A stretch of 64,000 bases of DNA, taken from positions 992,001 through 1,056,000 of the forward strand of contig CAWDMA010000001.1 in the NCBI GenBank assembly GCA_963803425.1, given 5' to 3'. The DNA is from DASPWW01 sp963803425. GTDB taxonomy: Bacteria; Actinomycetota; Thermoleophilia; Solirubrobacterales; 70-9. The translations under genes and the position numbers were made by a program. The notes below the pieces were generated by a model. That model had not been told where the DNA came from. It was given only the letters and a program-made list of their open reading frames with translations, and searched no databases. Below are positions 42,287 to 51,151 of this stretch, one piece after another. Every line of letters starts with the position of its first letter. The first letter of the stretch is position 1.

Positions 42287-42676
42287 GTGACCAGATTCGA
42301 GCGCGCCGTCGAGGCGCGGGACCCGGACGAGATGGTCGCGGCGCTCGCCCCGGACGTCACCTTCCGCAGCCCGGTCGTGTTCGCGCCATACGAGGGCCGC
42401 GACGCGGTGATGGTGGTGCTGGGCGCGGTCCTCGAGGTGTTCGAAGACTTCCGCTACGTGCACCGGCTCGAGGCGGACGGCGCCGTCGCGCTGATCTTCA
42501 AGGCGCGGGTGGGCGATCGCGAGCTCGACGGCCTCGACCTGCTCCAGCTCGACGAGGATGGGCTCGTCACGGAGCTGACCGTGATGGTGCGGCCGATCAG
42601 CGGGATCAACGCGCTGGCGGCGGCGATGGCCGAGCAGCTTCAGCGGATGGGGGTGCCCGTCCCCGGGGCGGGTTGA
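42287..42676 (+). CDS. SnoaL/NTF2-like protein
   Basis: A 129-residue NTF2-like barrel: DEMVAALAPDVTFRSPVVFAPYEGRDAV, VFEDFRYVHRLEADGAVALIFKARV and LDLLQLDEDGLVTELTVMVRP. This is the usual pattern of small ligand-binding or isomerase proteins; no catalytic assignment. GTG start 32 bases after the lyase stop. Confidence 0.75.
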   Translation: MTRFERAVEARDPDEMVAALAPDVTFRSPVVFAPYEGRDAVMVVLGAVLEVFEDFRYVHRLEADGAVALIFKARVGDRELDGLDLLQLDEDGLVTELTVMVRPISGINALAAAMAEQLQRMGVPVPGAG

Positions 42677-42768
42677 TGCGCGCGCCCGCGGGAGTGGGCC
42701 TCGCGGATCGAAATGCGGTAAAGGTTTGGCGATGCCTACGGCGGCGACGCTGAACGTGGAGAGCTGAG

Positions 42769-43635
42769 ATGCAACAGGACAGCATCGAGCGGATACGCAG
42801 CGCGACCTTCCCGATCGCCCGAAAGGGCTACGAGAAGCGCGAGGTCGAGCGGTTCCTGAACAAGCTCGCCGACTGGCTCGAGGCCGGCGGCGGCGATCAG
42901 GCTCGCTCCGACCTCGTCAAGCGGGAGCTCGGCCGGGTTGGGGAGAAGACCGCCCGGATCCTCGCCGAGGCGGAGGACAGCGCCGAGCAGCTCAGGGCCG
43001 AGGCCGAGCAGGAGGCGGGCACGGTCCTCGGCCGTGCGCGTGAGCAGGCAAAGAGCGCCCGCGAGTCCGCCGAGGAGTACGCGGCCAACACCCGCCGGGG
43101 CGCGGACGAGTACGCGAAGAAGGCGCGCCACGACGCCGACGAGGCCGCCTCCGAGCTGCGCAGCCGGGCGACCAGCGAGGCGCGGCGCGCGGTCGACGAC
43201 GCGCAGGCGAAGGCCCGCCGGATCGTCGAGGAGGGCGCCAAGCGCCGCGGCGACATCGAGGCGGTGATCTCCGATCTCGTGAAGCGCCGGGACGGGATGC
43301 TGGGCGGGATCGATCGGCTCACCGCCGAGATCCGCGATGTGATCGCCACCCATACGCCGTCCGGGCGCGACCCGTTTGCGACCCCGAAGGAGCTTGACCC
43401 CGCGGCCCGCGCCGATGGCGACTCGGCGCGGCGGGCCGCCGCCGAGGACCCGAGTCCGACACCGGCACCCGATCCTGAGCCGACCCCGCCGCCCGCCGCT
43501 GAGGCCGAGCCGGTCGCCGATGCGACCGAGCCCGAGCCGGAGTCCGAGCCGGTCGCCGCCGGCAAGCGGAGCTCCGGGAAGCGCTCGTCCGGGAGCTCCG
43601 AGAAGCCCCGCCGGCGTCGCCGCAAGGCGTCCTGA
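42769..43635 (+). CDS. DivIVA-domain coiled-coil protein
   Basis: A 288-residue protein. The N terminus SATFPIARKGYEKREVERFLNKLADWL is a DivIVA domain (F-x5-GY-x3-EV-x-x-FL), then a long coiled coil (about residues 60-180) rich in Ala, Glu and Arg, then a Pro/Glu-rich linker and a basic tail (KPRRRRRKAS). DivIVA/Wag31-type proteins mark the cell pole or septum in actinobacteria. The carboxylase beta gene starts 5 bases later, and DivIVA-like and acyl-CoA carboxylase genes have related roles at the growth zone in mycobacteria. Confidence 0.85.
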   Translation: MQQDSIERIRSATFPIARKGYEKREVERFLNKLADWLEAGGGDQARSDLVKRELGRVGEKTARILAEAEDSAEQLRAEAEQEAGTVLGRAREQAKSARESAEEYAANTRRGADEYAKKARHDADEAASELRSRATSEARRAVDDAQAKARRIVEEGAKRRGDIEAVISDLVKRRDGMLGGIDRLTAEIRDVIATHTPSGRDPFATPKELDPAARADGDSARRAAAEDPSPTPAPDPEPTPPPAAEAEPVADATEPEPESEPVAAGKRSSGKRSSGSSEKPRRRRRKAS

Positions 43636-43640
43636 GCGCG

Positions 43641-45170
43641 GTGAGCGAGAGCGGGGGCCTCGGCGCCGCGCTGGAGGCGGCCCTGGCCGGGGGGCCCGAG
43701 CGTCACCGCGAGAGGCTCTCCGACCAGGGCAAGCTGCCGGTCCGGGAGCGGGTGGAGCGGCTGGTCGATTCCGAGTCGTTCGCGGAGGAGGCGCTGCTGG
43801 CCAACTGGGACCAGGAGGGTCTCGGGGCCGACGGTGTCCTCACCGGCTTGGCGCTCGTCGGAGGGCGGAAGGTGGCGCTGATGGCCAACGACCCGACCGT
43901 GAAGGCGGGCTCGTGGGGCCCGAAGACCGTCGAGAAGATCCTCCGGATCCAGGAGCGGGCGCTGAAGCTGGAGCTGCCTCTGCTGTACGTCGTCGACTCC
44001 GCCGGCGCGCGGATCACCGAGCAGGTGCAGATGTTCCCTGGCCGCCGCGGGGCGGGGCGGATCTTCTACAACGAGGTGCTGCTCTCGGGCCGGGTCCCCC
44101 AGGTGTGCGCGCTGCTCGGCCCGAGCGCCGCCGGCGGCGCCTACATCCCGGCCTTCTGCGACGTGGTGATCATGCGCGAGGGCAACGCCTCGATGTATCT
44201 GGGCTCGCCCCGGATGGCGCAGATGGTGATCGGCGAGGACGTCTCCCTGGAGGAGATGGGCGGGGCGAAGATGCACACGGGGGTGTCGGGGTGCGGCCAC
44301 ATGCTGGTCTCCTCCGACGAGGAGGCGATCGACCTGACGCGTCGCTACCTCTCCTACATGCCGACGAGCTGGCGCGAGGCGCCGCCGCCGGCGCCCCCTT
44401 CCGAGCCGGCGGCGGAGCGCTCCGTCGCGGAGATCGTGCCCGCGGACGAGAACGAGCCGTTCGACGTCGTGGAGCTGATCGACGCGCTCGTCGACGCCGG
44501 ATCCTTCCTCGAGGTCCATCGCCGGTGGGCCCGTGAGGTGGTGGTGGGCTACGCCCGGCTCGAGGGCCGGGTGGTCGGGATCGTCGCCAACCAGCCCAAG
44601 TTCAAGGGGGGCGTGCTGTTCGTGGACTCGGCCGACAAGGCCGCGCGGTTCATCTGGACCTGCAACGCGTTCAACGTGCCGCTGCTCTTCCTCGCCGACG
44701 TGCCCGGGTTCATGATCGGGACGAAGGTGGAGCGGGAGGGGATCATCAGGCACGGCGCGAAGATGATCAGCGCCGTCTCCGAGGCGACCGTGCCGAAGAT
44801 CTCGGTCGTCGTTCGGAAGGCGTACGGGGCGGGGCTGTACGCGATGGCGGGCCCGGCGTTCGAGCCCGACGCCTGCATCGCGCTGCCGACCGCCTCGATC
44901 GCGGTGATGGGCCCGCAGGCGGCGATCAACGCCGTCTTCTACAACCAGATCCAGGCGATCGAGGACGAGGCGGAGCGCGAGGCGTTCGTTGAGGCGAAGC
45001 GGACCGAGTACGCCGAGGACATCGACATCCTCCACCTCGCCTCCGAGCTCGTCGTCGACGCCGTCGTCGAGCCCGGCGACCTGCGCACCGAGCTGATCCG
45101 CCGGTTCGCGCTCTCGGAGGGCAAGGACCGCCGCTTCTCGGAGCGGCGCAACCCGATCACGCCCGTCTGA
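43641..45170 (+). CDS. acyl-CoA carboxylase beta (carboxyltransferase) subunit
   Basis: A 509-residue biotin-dependent carboxyltransferase of the PccB/AccD family. VDSAGARITEQVQMFPGRRGAGRIF and GPSAAGGAYIPAF build the first oxyanion region; FLADVPGFMIGTKVEREGIIRHGAKM and KAYGAGLYAMAGPAFEPD the second. Substrate may be propionyl-, methylcrotonyl- or acetyl-CoA. In the ethylmalonyl-CoA pathway propionyl-CoA carboxylation follows the lyase; with the HMG-CoA lyase-type gene nearby, methylcrotonyl-CoA is the alternative. GTG start. No biotin carboxylase subunit lies in the window. Confidence 0.92.
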   Translation: MSESGGLGAALEAALAGGPERHRERLSDQGKLPVRERVERLVDSESFAEEALLANWDQEGLGADGVLTGLALVGGRKVALMANDPTVKAGSWGPKTVEKILRIQERALKLELPLLYVVDSAGARITEQVQMFPGRRGAGRIFYNEVLLSGRVPQVCALLGPSAAGGAYIPAFCDVVIMREGNASMYLGSPRMAQMVIGEDVSLEEMGGAKMHTGVSGCGHMLVSSDEEAIDLTRRYLSYMPTSWREAPPPAPPSEPAAERSVAEIVPADENEPFDVVELIDALVDAGSFLEVHRRWAREVVVGYARLEGRVVGIVANQPKFKGGVLFVDSADKAARFIWTCNAFNVPLLFLADVPGFMIGTKVEREGIIRHGAKMISAVSEATVPKISVVVRKAYGAGLYAMAGPAFEPDACIALPTASIAVMGPQAAINAVFYNQIQAIEDEAEREAFVEAKRTEYAEDIDILHLASELVVDAVVEPGDLRTELIRRFALSEGKDRRFSERRNPITPV

Positions 45171-45244
45171 GGAATCGCGCGGCGGCCTCTGTTGCGCTCT
45201 CGCGCGGGGCTGTCGACCCGCAGTGACGTCCGAGCAGATTGCGG

Positions 45245-45475
45245 GCGGACTCGTTCGACGAGGCGGTGGAGTGGATGGAGTCGCGGAAGCGAGCGTGGGA
45301 GGCGAGGATGGACCGGCTCGAGGCGCATCTGCGCCGGAAGGGAGACGAGCATGGATGACCCTGCCCGAAGCGCAGGGGGCGACCAGACGGTCATGATCAC
45401 GCGGATCTTCGAGGCGCCGCGGACGACCACGGCGACAAGACCCGGATGACGCTCACCGACGGGCCGCTACCGCCT
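45245..45475 (+). pseudogene. remnant of ArsR regulator-SRPBCC (AHSA1) pair
   Basis: In the 424 bases between the carboxylase and acetoacetyl-CoA synthetase genes, the frame from 45245 to 45358 reads as the C-terminal tail of an ArsR-type regulator (SFDEAVEWMESRKRAWEARM then DRLEAHLRRKGDEHG). It overlaps an ATG at 45351 that begins an AHSA1-like protein (VMITRIFEAPR), which soon breaks; a later piece, GDKTRMTLTDGP, is in another frame. The ATGGATGA junction is typical of this pair. The rest of both genes is missing, so it is decayed. Otherwise the spacer holds only an inverted repeat (GATGCCGGC at 45532, GCCGGCATC at 45568). Confidence 0.5.
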
Positions 45476-45594
45476 CAGGGCCGTGCACCAGCCGTGGCCG
45501 GCTGCGAGGTCGCTCTCGGCAGGCTCGCCGCGATGCCGGCCGGCTAGCGCTGCACACGTCGGATGTCGCCGGCATCAGGTCGGGGCGGCCGCGC

Positions 45595-47595
45595 CTACCG
45601 CGCGTCGAGCCTGCCGGCGAGCTCCACGAAGTAGTCGAGCGCGGCGGGGTTGGCGAGCGAGTCGCGGCTCGCGGCGCGCTCGGCCGGGGTTCCGGTCAGG
45701 ATCCGCTTCACGGGCACCTCGAGCACCTTGCCGCTCAGCGTCCGCGGCACCTCGGCGATCTGGAACACCTCGTCCGGGACGTGTCGTGGAGAGCATCTCT
45801 CCCGGATCCGCCGCTTCACGCCGGCGATCAGCTCGTCGTCGAGCTCGGCGCCGTCGCGGAGCACGACGAACAGCGGCATCCACCCCTCGGTTCCCGGCCG
45901 GGGGAGGTCGACCACCAGCGCGTCGAGCACGTCGGGAACGGCGGCGACGGCGCGATAGATCTCGCTCGTCCCCATCCGCACGCCCTGGCGGTTGATCGTC
46001 GAGTCCGAGCGCCCGTAGATCACGGCGGTCCCGCGCGACGTGATCTCGATCCAGTCGCCGTGCCGCCACACCCCGGGGAAGTGCTCGAAGTAGCTCGCCC
46101 GGTAGCGGGAGCCGTCCTCGTCTCCCCAGAAGTAGAGCGGCATCGAGGGCATCGGCTCGGTGATCACCAGCTCGCCGACCTCGTCGATCACCGGGCGCGC
46201 GGCCTCGTTGAACGCGTACACGGCCGCCCCCAGCGCCCGCGCCTGCAGCTCGCCGCGGTACACGGGGAGCGTGGGGACGCCGCCGACGAAAGCGGTGCAC
46301 AGGTCGGTGCCGCCGCTGGTCGAGAACAGCCACGTGTCGCGCCCGACGCGGTCGTAGATCCAGTCGAACCCCTCGGGTGCCAGCGGCGAGCCGGTCGAGC
46401 CGACCGAGCGCAGCCGCGACAGGTCGCCCGCCGCCGACGGCTCGACGCCGGCCTTCATGCACGCCGCGATGTAGCTGGCGCTGGTCCCGAAGCAGGTGAC
46501 CCCGGCGCGGCCGGCGAGATCCCATAGCACGCTCATGTCGGGGTGGCCGGGACTGCCGTCGTACAGGACGATCGTCGCCGGGGTGAGCAGCCCGCTGACC
46601 AGGAAGTTCCACATCATCCACCCGGTCGTGGTGAACCAGAACAGGCGGTCGCCGGGCTGCAGGTCGACGTGGAGGTGGAGCTTCTTGAGCTGCTCGACCA
46701 GGATCCCGCCGTGCCCGTGCACGATCGCCTTCGGGAGGCCGGTGGTCCCCGACGAGTAAAGGACCCACAGCGGGTGGTCGAACGGGACCTGCTCGAAGGA
46801 GAGCTCGGCCCCCTCGCCGCGGGCGAGCAGCGCGTCCCACGTGAGCGCGCCCTGAAGGCGTCCGAGGTCGGGGTCCGGGTCGAGGTAGGGGAGGACGACG
46901 GTGTGCTCGAGGGTGGGCATCTCGCGCTGCAGCCCCGCGATCGTCTCGATCCGGTCGAAGTCGCGGCCCCCGTAGCGGTACCCGTCCGCGGCGATCACCA
47001 CCTTCGGCTCGATCTGCGCGAACCGGTCGACGACGCTGGAGGCGCCGAAGTCCGGCGAGCAGCTCGACCAGATCGCGCCGATGCTCGCCGCGGCGAGGAA
47101 GCCGATCACGGTCTCCGGGATGTTCGGCAGGTACGCGACGACGCGGTCTCCCCGACCGACGCCAAGCTCGCGCATGCCGGCGGCCGCGCGCGCGACCCGG
47201 TCGCCGAGCTCCCCCCAGGTGAGCTCGTCGAGCTCGCGAAGCTCGGAGGCCGACACCACAGCGACGTCGGAGTCGCGCTTGCCGATGAAGGGGTGCTCGG
47301 CGTAGTTCAGGCGGGCGCCGTCGAACCACCGCGCGCCGGGCATCGCGCGGTCCGCGAGCACCTGCGAGTGCGGCGCCGAGGCGCGCACGCCGAAGAAGTC
47401 CCAGATCGAGCCCCAGAACTCCTCGAGCTCGCCGATCGACCACTCCCACAGCTGCTCGTAGCCCGCGAACGAGCGTCCCCGCTCGGACTCGAGCCACCGC
47501 AGGTAGCGGGTCAGCGTCGAGCGCTCGACGCGCTCGGCGGCCGGCTCCCACAGGAGCTCGCCGCGCGGTGCGGGCTTTGCGACGCCACTCTCCAC
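45595..47595 (-). CDS. aacS: acetoacetyl-CoA synthetase
   Basis: A 666-residue ANL ligase. GARWFDGARLNYAEHPF near residue 87, LPNIPETVIGFLA, IWSSCSPDFG, the P-loop YSSGTTGLPKAIVHGHGG, WMMWNFLVSGLL, YGRSDSTINRQGVRMGTSEIY and the C-terminal lysine in RTLSGKVLEVPVKRIL are characteristic of acetoacetyl-CoA synthetase, which activates acetoacetate to acetoacetyl-CoA. With ccr it could feed crotonyl-CoA into the ethylmalonyl-CoA pathway after reduction and dehydration; this link is inference. Confidence 0.93.
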   Translation of the reverse strand: MESGVAKPAPRGELLWEPAAERVERSTLTRYLRWLESERGRSFAGYEQLWEWSIGELEEFWGSIWDFFGVRASAPHSQVLADRAMPGARWFDGARLNYAEHPFIGKRDSDVAVVSASELRELDELTWGELGDRVARAAAGMRELGVGRGDRVVAYLPNIPETVIGFLAAASIGAIWSSCSPDFGASSVVDRFAQIEPKVVIAADGYRYGGRDFDRIETIAGLQREMPTLEHTVVLPYLDPDPDLGRLQGALTWDALLARGEGAELSFEQVPFDHPLWVLYSSGTTGLPKAIVHGHGGILVEQLKKLHLHVDLQPGDRLFWFTTTGWMMWNFLVSGLLTPATIVLYDGSPGHPDMSVLWDLAGRAGVTCFGTSASYIAACMKAGVEPSAAGDLSRLRSVGSTGSPLAPEGFDWIYDRVGRDTWLFSTSGGTDLCTAFVGGVPTLPVYRGELQARALGAAVYAFNEAARPVIDEVGELVITEPMPSMPLYFWGDEDGSRYRASYFEHFPGVWRHGDWIEITSRGTAVIYGRSDSTINRQGVRMGTSEIYRAVAAVPDVLDALVVDLPRPGTEGWMPLFVVLRDGAELDDELIAGVKRRIRERCSPRHVPDEVFQIAEVPRTLSGKVLEVPVKRILTGTPAERAASRDSLANPAALDYFVELAGRLDAR

Positions 47596-47605
47596 CTGCA
47601 GCGGC

Positions 47606-48823
47606 TTATACCAGCGCCGATCGGCGGCCCACGTCGCGGTCGAGCAGCCCGATCAGCCCGAGCGCGAACTCGTGGGCGCGGTCGATCGCCTCGGGCTGCA
47701 GGTTGTCGGGCACGTCGTCGAAGGTGTGCAGACCGGGGAGGAAGTCGAGCTCGGCGGTGCACGAGATCGTCGTAGCCGAGTAGCCGCGGACGCGCGCCGC
47801 GATGCTGTCGCCGCCGAGGCCGCGGCGCAGCGGCCGCGCGCCCGGCTCCTCTGTCGCGGTGCCGTCGGGAGAGGCGAGCGCCTCGCACAGCTCCACGAGC
47901 CGGCGGCTCATCGGGAGGCTGATCGCCCAACCGGCCGAGGTCTCGTACCTGACGCCGCCGTACCCGACCGAGTCGATGCACACGAAGTGGGTGGAATCCG
48001 GGGGGAGCTCGTCGCGGTGGGCGCGGACGAACGCGCGCATCCCCTCAGCGAGGCACTCCTCGGCCCCGGCCAGCACTACCCACACGTCGAGGTTGTCCGG
48101 GGGCCGGCGGTGGAGCTCGCCGGCGAGCGACAGCGCGGTCGCTACGCCGGAGGCGTTGTCGTTCGCCCCCGGGACGACCGCCGCCAGCGCCACGTCGACG
48201 AGCCCGAACAGGACGACGATCAGGATCAGGGTGGGAACGAGCTGGATTGCGGACAGCCACGTCGCGTCCACGCCGGCCATCCGTGCGCCGAGCTCCGGGA
48301 GCAGCAGCGCGACCGACCAGAACGCGATCCGGAACGGCCCGATCGGGAACGGGAGCAGCGCCTGCAGGCGGCCGGCGCGGCGGACGGTGCTGGGCGCGTA
48401 CGCGCGCCCGGTCCGGCCGGTGTCGTAGTGGGCGCACAGCACGATCCGCTCCGGCGCGTCCGGACGCTCGCCCCGGGAGACGACGTTCTGTGAGGCGCGC
48501 CGGAAGAACAGGCTGCGGACCACGTAGGCGCGGGTGTTGAGGTCGAGGTACATCGAGGCCGCGGTCGCGAGCAGGAGCGCGAAGGCGACCGCGGGCAGGA
48601 CCAGGGAGAGCAGGCTGGCGGCGATCGCGAGCGTGCAGTGGACGGCGTGCACGAGCGCGAACTGGGGGTGGACGTAGGTCGGCTCGACTTCGGCTGCGCG
48701 CCCCGCGCCGCGGAGCTCGTCGGCGAGCCAGTTGGCGGCGCGGCGCTCGGCGTCGGTGCCCGCGCCCCGGCGCTCGAACGAGCACAGGCGGCGGATCGCC
48801 TGCATGCGCTCGGCGGAGTCCAC
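47606..48823 (-). CDS. M28-family metallopeptidase with membrane segments
   Basis: A 405-residue protein with a Zn-dependent M28 aminopeptidase fold. Ligands appear as H in LCAHYDTG, D in GANDNASG, E pair in AGAEEC, D in CIDSVGYG and H in LHTFDD. Two hydrophobic regions (about residues 58-92 and 170-215: SLLSLVLPAVAFALLLATA, LVPTLILIVVLFGLVDVAL) interrupt it, making a membrane-bound form. Stop at 47606 is 10 bases from the synthetase start, so the two may be co-transcribed. Substrate unknown. Confidence 0.85.
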   Translation of the reverse strand: MDSAERMQAIRRLCSFERRGAGTDAERRAANWLADELRGAGRAAEVEPTYVHPQFALVHAVHCTLAIAASLLSLVLPAVAFALLLATAASMYLDLNTRAYVVRSLFFRRASQNVVSRGERPDAPERIVLCAHYDTGRTGRAYAPSTVRRAGRLQALLPFPIGPFRIAFWSVALLLPELGARMAGVDATWLSAIQLVPTLILIVVLFGLVDVALAAVVPGANDNASGVATALSLAGELHRRPPDNLDVWVVLAGAEECLAEGMRAFVRAHRDELPPDSTHFVCIDSVGYGGVRYETSAGWAISLPMSRRLVELCEALASPDGTATEEPGARPLRRGLGGDSIAARVRGYSATTISCTAELDFLPGLHTFDDVPDNLQPEAIDRAHEFALGLIGLLDRDVGRRSALV

Positions 48824-48933
48824 GGTCGGGGATTATCTCCGTGTCGTGGTCATCTGGCCGAGCCGGTGGTCGTCGCAACGACCCGATCGCAGCTGAGCTG
48901 GCGCTCCGCCTACGCCGGTGTCTGTAGCTTCGC

Positions 48934-49527
48934 TCAGCCCTTCGGCCCGATGAAGCGGTCCATCAGAGCGACGGAGTCGCGGCGCGCGACGGAGATGTTC
49001 CAGCGGTTCGTGCGGCGCCAGCTGACGCCCACATCCTCGCAGCACTCGCAGAACAGCCGGCGGATCTCGTCGGAGCGATTCGTGAAGTTGTAGCGTGGGT
49101 ACCTGTAGACCCTGTTCGGGTGGCGGATGACGTTCATGAATCGGGATCCGTCGGAGTGAGTCAGGCCGCGAAGGAATCTCCATGGGCGGCGGTCGAGCAC
49201 CTCGCGCCGCCACACCTGCAGCTCGATGCTCCGCTCGTGCTTATGCCCTTTGCCGTGTTGAGGGATCAGACAGGGCCAGTGCTTGGAGGACGAGGAGACG
49301 ACGTTTGCTCGCTCCGTTGGCAACTCGTGCACAGACGCCCGGCCGGATGGCGCGATTCGCCTCATTGCCTCACTGCACTCATCGATGATGCCCGGGTAGC
49401 TGCGATCAAGCGTGACGCGAAGAGAGAAGACACCGCGGTGATGCTTGGAGATGCAGCCATCCCCGAGATGGACACCCAGCAGGTAGGCGTAGGCGCTGAA
49501 GTCTCGGTCAACCAGGTTCTCATACAT
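48934..49527 (-). CDS. LAGLIDADG-type homing endonuclease-like protein next to tRNA-Leu
   Basis: A 197-residue protein with two LAGLIDADG-like helices: LLGVHLGDG at 16-24 and FLRGLTHSDG at 118-127. Both end in the catalytic-type acidic residue (D23 and D126). The part between is mixed (HELPTERANVVSSSSKHWP), and SDEIRRLFCECCEDVGVSWRR follows. The gene is on the same strand as, and 21 bases downstream of, tRNA-Leu(CAA). It is probably a selfish endonuclease or a domesticated relative. Codon use looks less GC-biased than the neighbours. Confidence 0.72.
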   Translation of the reverse strand: MYENLVDRDFSAYAYLLGVHLGDGCISKHHRGVFSLRVTLDRSYPGIIDECSEAMRRIAPSGRASVHELPTERANVVSSSSKHWPCLIPQHGKGHKHERSIELQVWRREVLDRRPWRFLRGLTHSDGSRFMNVIRHPNRVYRYPRYNFTNRSDEIRRLFCECCEDVGVSWRRTNRWNISVARRDSVALMDRFIGPKG

Positions 49528-49548
49528 GTGGATGTGTCATCGAGCCGA

Positions 49549-49632
49549 TGCGGCGGGTGGGACTCGAACCCACAAGCGCTTGCGCGCAATGGATTTTGAA
49601 TCCATCGCCTTTGCCAGTTTGGCCACCGCCGC
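49549..49632 (-). tRNA. tRNA-Leu(CAA)
   Basis: 84 nt. Acceptor GCGGCGG pairs with CCGCCGC, discriminator A. The anticodon loop TTCAAAA gives CAA (Leu, codon UUG), a long class II variable arm follows, and the T arm contains GGTTCGAGTCC. CCA is not encoded. Confidence 0.95.
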
Positions 49633-49737
49633 TGGTGTGCCCATCCGGCCGACCGTAGCCGGACGAAGCTCAGTTTAGGCGCGCAGGTTGAGTCCAGTCC
49701 GGAACGATGCAATGTCGATTTCTCGCACCACCGCCGG

Positions 49738-50565
49738 CTACCCGAGCGACACACCGATCAGGCCGAGGCGGCGGTTGAGGGCGTCGAGCCCGTACGCGGC
49801 GAGCGCGCCGTCGTCGACCCCGAGCACGTCGAGGGCACCGTCGCCCGGCGGCGACAGCGACTGAGCGACGTGGGGAAGAAGGTCGAGGAGGCGGGAGCGG
49901 ACGACCTCGCCCATCTCGGGGTCGTCCCGGACTGCCGCGCGCAGGAACCACACGCCGTAAGCGATGTGGCGCTGCTCGTCCTTCGCGATCCGGCCGTACC
50001 CGTCGGCGAACCCCGGCAGCAGCCCGCGCTGATCCAGCAGGCCGAGCAGGAAATGGGAGGTGACTATCCCCAGCGTTCCCTCCAGGACCATGTGGTAGAT
50101 CGTCACGAAGTCGACCTTCGCCTCCCGGTCGCGCGGGTCGAGGCGGAGGCGATCGTGGGCCTTGACCAGCGCCTCGTCGAAGATGTGCTTGAACGGCTCG
50201 CTGAGCACCTCGCGGGAGCGCTCAACGTGGGCGCCGATCGCGGCGGGGTCGGCCACGACCTCGTCCTGGAAGCGGGAGTAGAACTGCATATGGCGAACCT
50301 CGTCGACGAGCTGGGTGGACAGGTAGCTGCCCTCCTCCTCGTCGTCCTGGGCGAGCACGAGGCCGCAGAACTGGGTCGAGATCCGCTCCTCGGCGACCAT
50401 CAGCGAGCTCAACACGAAGTAGAGGAGATCCCGCTCGCCGTCCTCGAGCCCGGCCCAGTCGCCGGGGTCGCGGCCGAGGTCGATGTCCTGGGCCGCCCAC
50501 TGCGCGTGCTCCCAGTCGAGGTAGAGCGCCTGCGGGCCCTTGAGCTGCGCGGCGGCCTGTGTCAT
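49738..50565 (-). CDS. R2lox-like Mn/Fe ferritin-like oxidase in an arsenic operon
   Basis: A 275-residue ferritin-like/ribonucleotide-reductase R2-type protein. Metal ligands fit E59 (or E60), E89 and H92 (DEVRH), E162 (YHMVLEG), E197 and H200 (DEQRH). Y157 lies 5 residues before E162, as the tyrosine of the Tyr-Val crosslink does in R2-like ligand-binding oxidases, and the crosslinked valine position reads Ile62. No large RNR subunit is present. Its ATG overlaps the stop of the Cys-rich peptide (ATGA), tying it to arsR. A role in oxidation of an arsenic or organic ligand is untested inference. Confidence 0.72.
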   Translation of the reverse strand: MTQAAAQLKGPQALYLDWEHAQWAAQDIDLGRDPGDWAGLEDGERDLLYFVLSSLMVAEERISTQFCGLVLAQDDEEEGSYLSTQLVDEVRHMQFYSRFQDEVVADPAAIGAHVERSREVLSEPFKHIFDEALVKAHDRLRLDPRDREAKVDFVTIYHMVLEGTLGIVTSHFLLGLLDQRGLLPGFADGYGRIAKDEQRHIAYGVWFLRAAVRDDPEMGEVVRSRLLDLLPHVAQSLSPPGDGALDVLGVDDGALAAYGLDALNRRLGLIGVSLG

Positions 50566-50753
50566 CCCGACGTCTCGGCCGGGATGATGGAGGCGTTGCG
50601 GACGTCCCCGATCTCTCCCGTGCTTCGCTCGTTGCAGCCGCACGCCTCCGCCTCCCCACGGCTTTCGCCGCAGCACGCCGCCTTCGCCTCCGGCTCGCAA
50701 CACCCCTGCTGCGCTTCCCGGGAGCAACACGACGACTGCTCTAGCGCAGCCAC
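50562..50753 (-). CDS. small cysteine-rich peptide, arsenic-operon type
   Basis: 63 codons from a GTG (50751-50753) that lies inside the end of arsR, ending at 50562. Eight cysteines in pairs: SSCCSREAQQGCCEPE, AACCGES and EACGCNE. The C-terminal third has no cysteine. Such a peptide could carry or buffer arsenite or another thiophilic metal. Overlaps on both sides (arsR stop upstream, oxidase ATG downstream) indicate translational coupling in one message. Confidence 0.7.
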   Translation of the reverse strand: MAALEQSSCCSREAQQGCCEPEAKAACCGESRGEAEACGCNERSTGEIGDVRNASIIPAETSG

Positions 50754-51094
50754 GCGCTCAGCTCCTCGACGGCGTCGGGATGGACGAAGTAGTAGGCCCA
50801 TAGGCCCTGCCGCTCGGAGCCGACGATCCCGGCGTTGCGGAGCACCTTCAGGTGGTGGGAGATCGTCGGCTGGGAGAGATCGAAGAGCGGGACGAGCTCG
50901 CACACGCACACCTTGCCCGCGTGCTTTCGGAGCACATCGACGAGCTGCATCCGGATCGGATCGCCGAGTGCCTTCGCGACCGCCGCCATCCGCTCCGCCT
51001 GGGCCCGCTCGATCTCGGGATAGACGACCGGCTCGCAGCACGGCTCGCCGGCGGGCCGCTTCCGCTTCGGGGCGAGCGCCAGATTGACTGCCAT
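50741..51094 (-). CDS. arsR: ArsR-family metalloregulator
   Basis: A 117-residue ArsR/SmtB repressor. Winged HTH: ALGDPIRMQLVDVLRKHAG, VCVCELVPLFDLSQPTISHHLKVLRNAGIV. Cysteines that could sense As(III) are in GEPCCEP near the N terminus and in VCVCEL in the alpha-3 region. The ATG at 51092-51094 is preferred; an ATG at 51130 would extend through the presumed operator. Divergent from arsC, and first gene of the unit with the Cys-rich peptide and oxidase. Confidence 0.88.
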   Translation of the reverse strand: MAVNLALAPKRKRPAGEPCCEPVVYPEIERAQAERMAAVAKALGDPIRMQLVDVLRKHAGKVCVCELVPLFDLSQPTISHHLKVLRNAGIVGSERQGLWAYYFVHPDAVEELSAWLR

Positions 51095-51121
51095 CAATCT
51101 ACATATATCTATTGAATTGAT
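51093..51121. promoter_or_regulatory. AT-rich ArsR operator candidate
   Basis: ATCAAT at 51093-51098 and ATTGAT at 51116-51121 form an inverted repeat around a run of ACATATATCT and ATTGA. It lies just upstream of arsR and between arsR and arsC, as expected for ArsR autorepression. Confidence 0.55.
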
Positions 51122-51151
51122 GGTTGTCAAGCCTTAGCCTGTGTGTGCGCG

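Noticed and set aside
42897..45035. 712-codon open frame on the minus strand
   Set aside because: It is the complement of the carboxylase beta and DivIVA genes, with no motif of its own.
49738..50565. Ribonucleotide reductase small subunit
   Set aside because: No large subunit is adjacent, the protein is short, and the Tyr-5-Glu spacing and operon context favour an R2lox-like oxidase.
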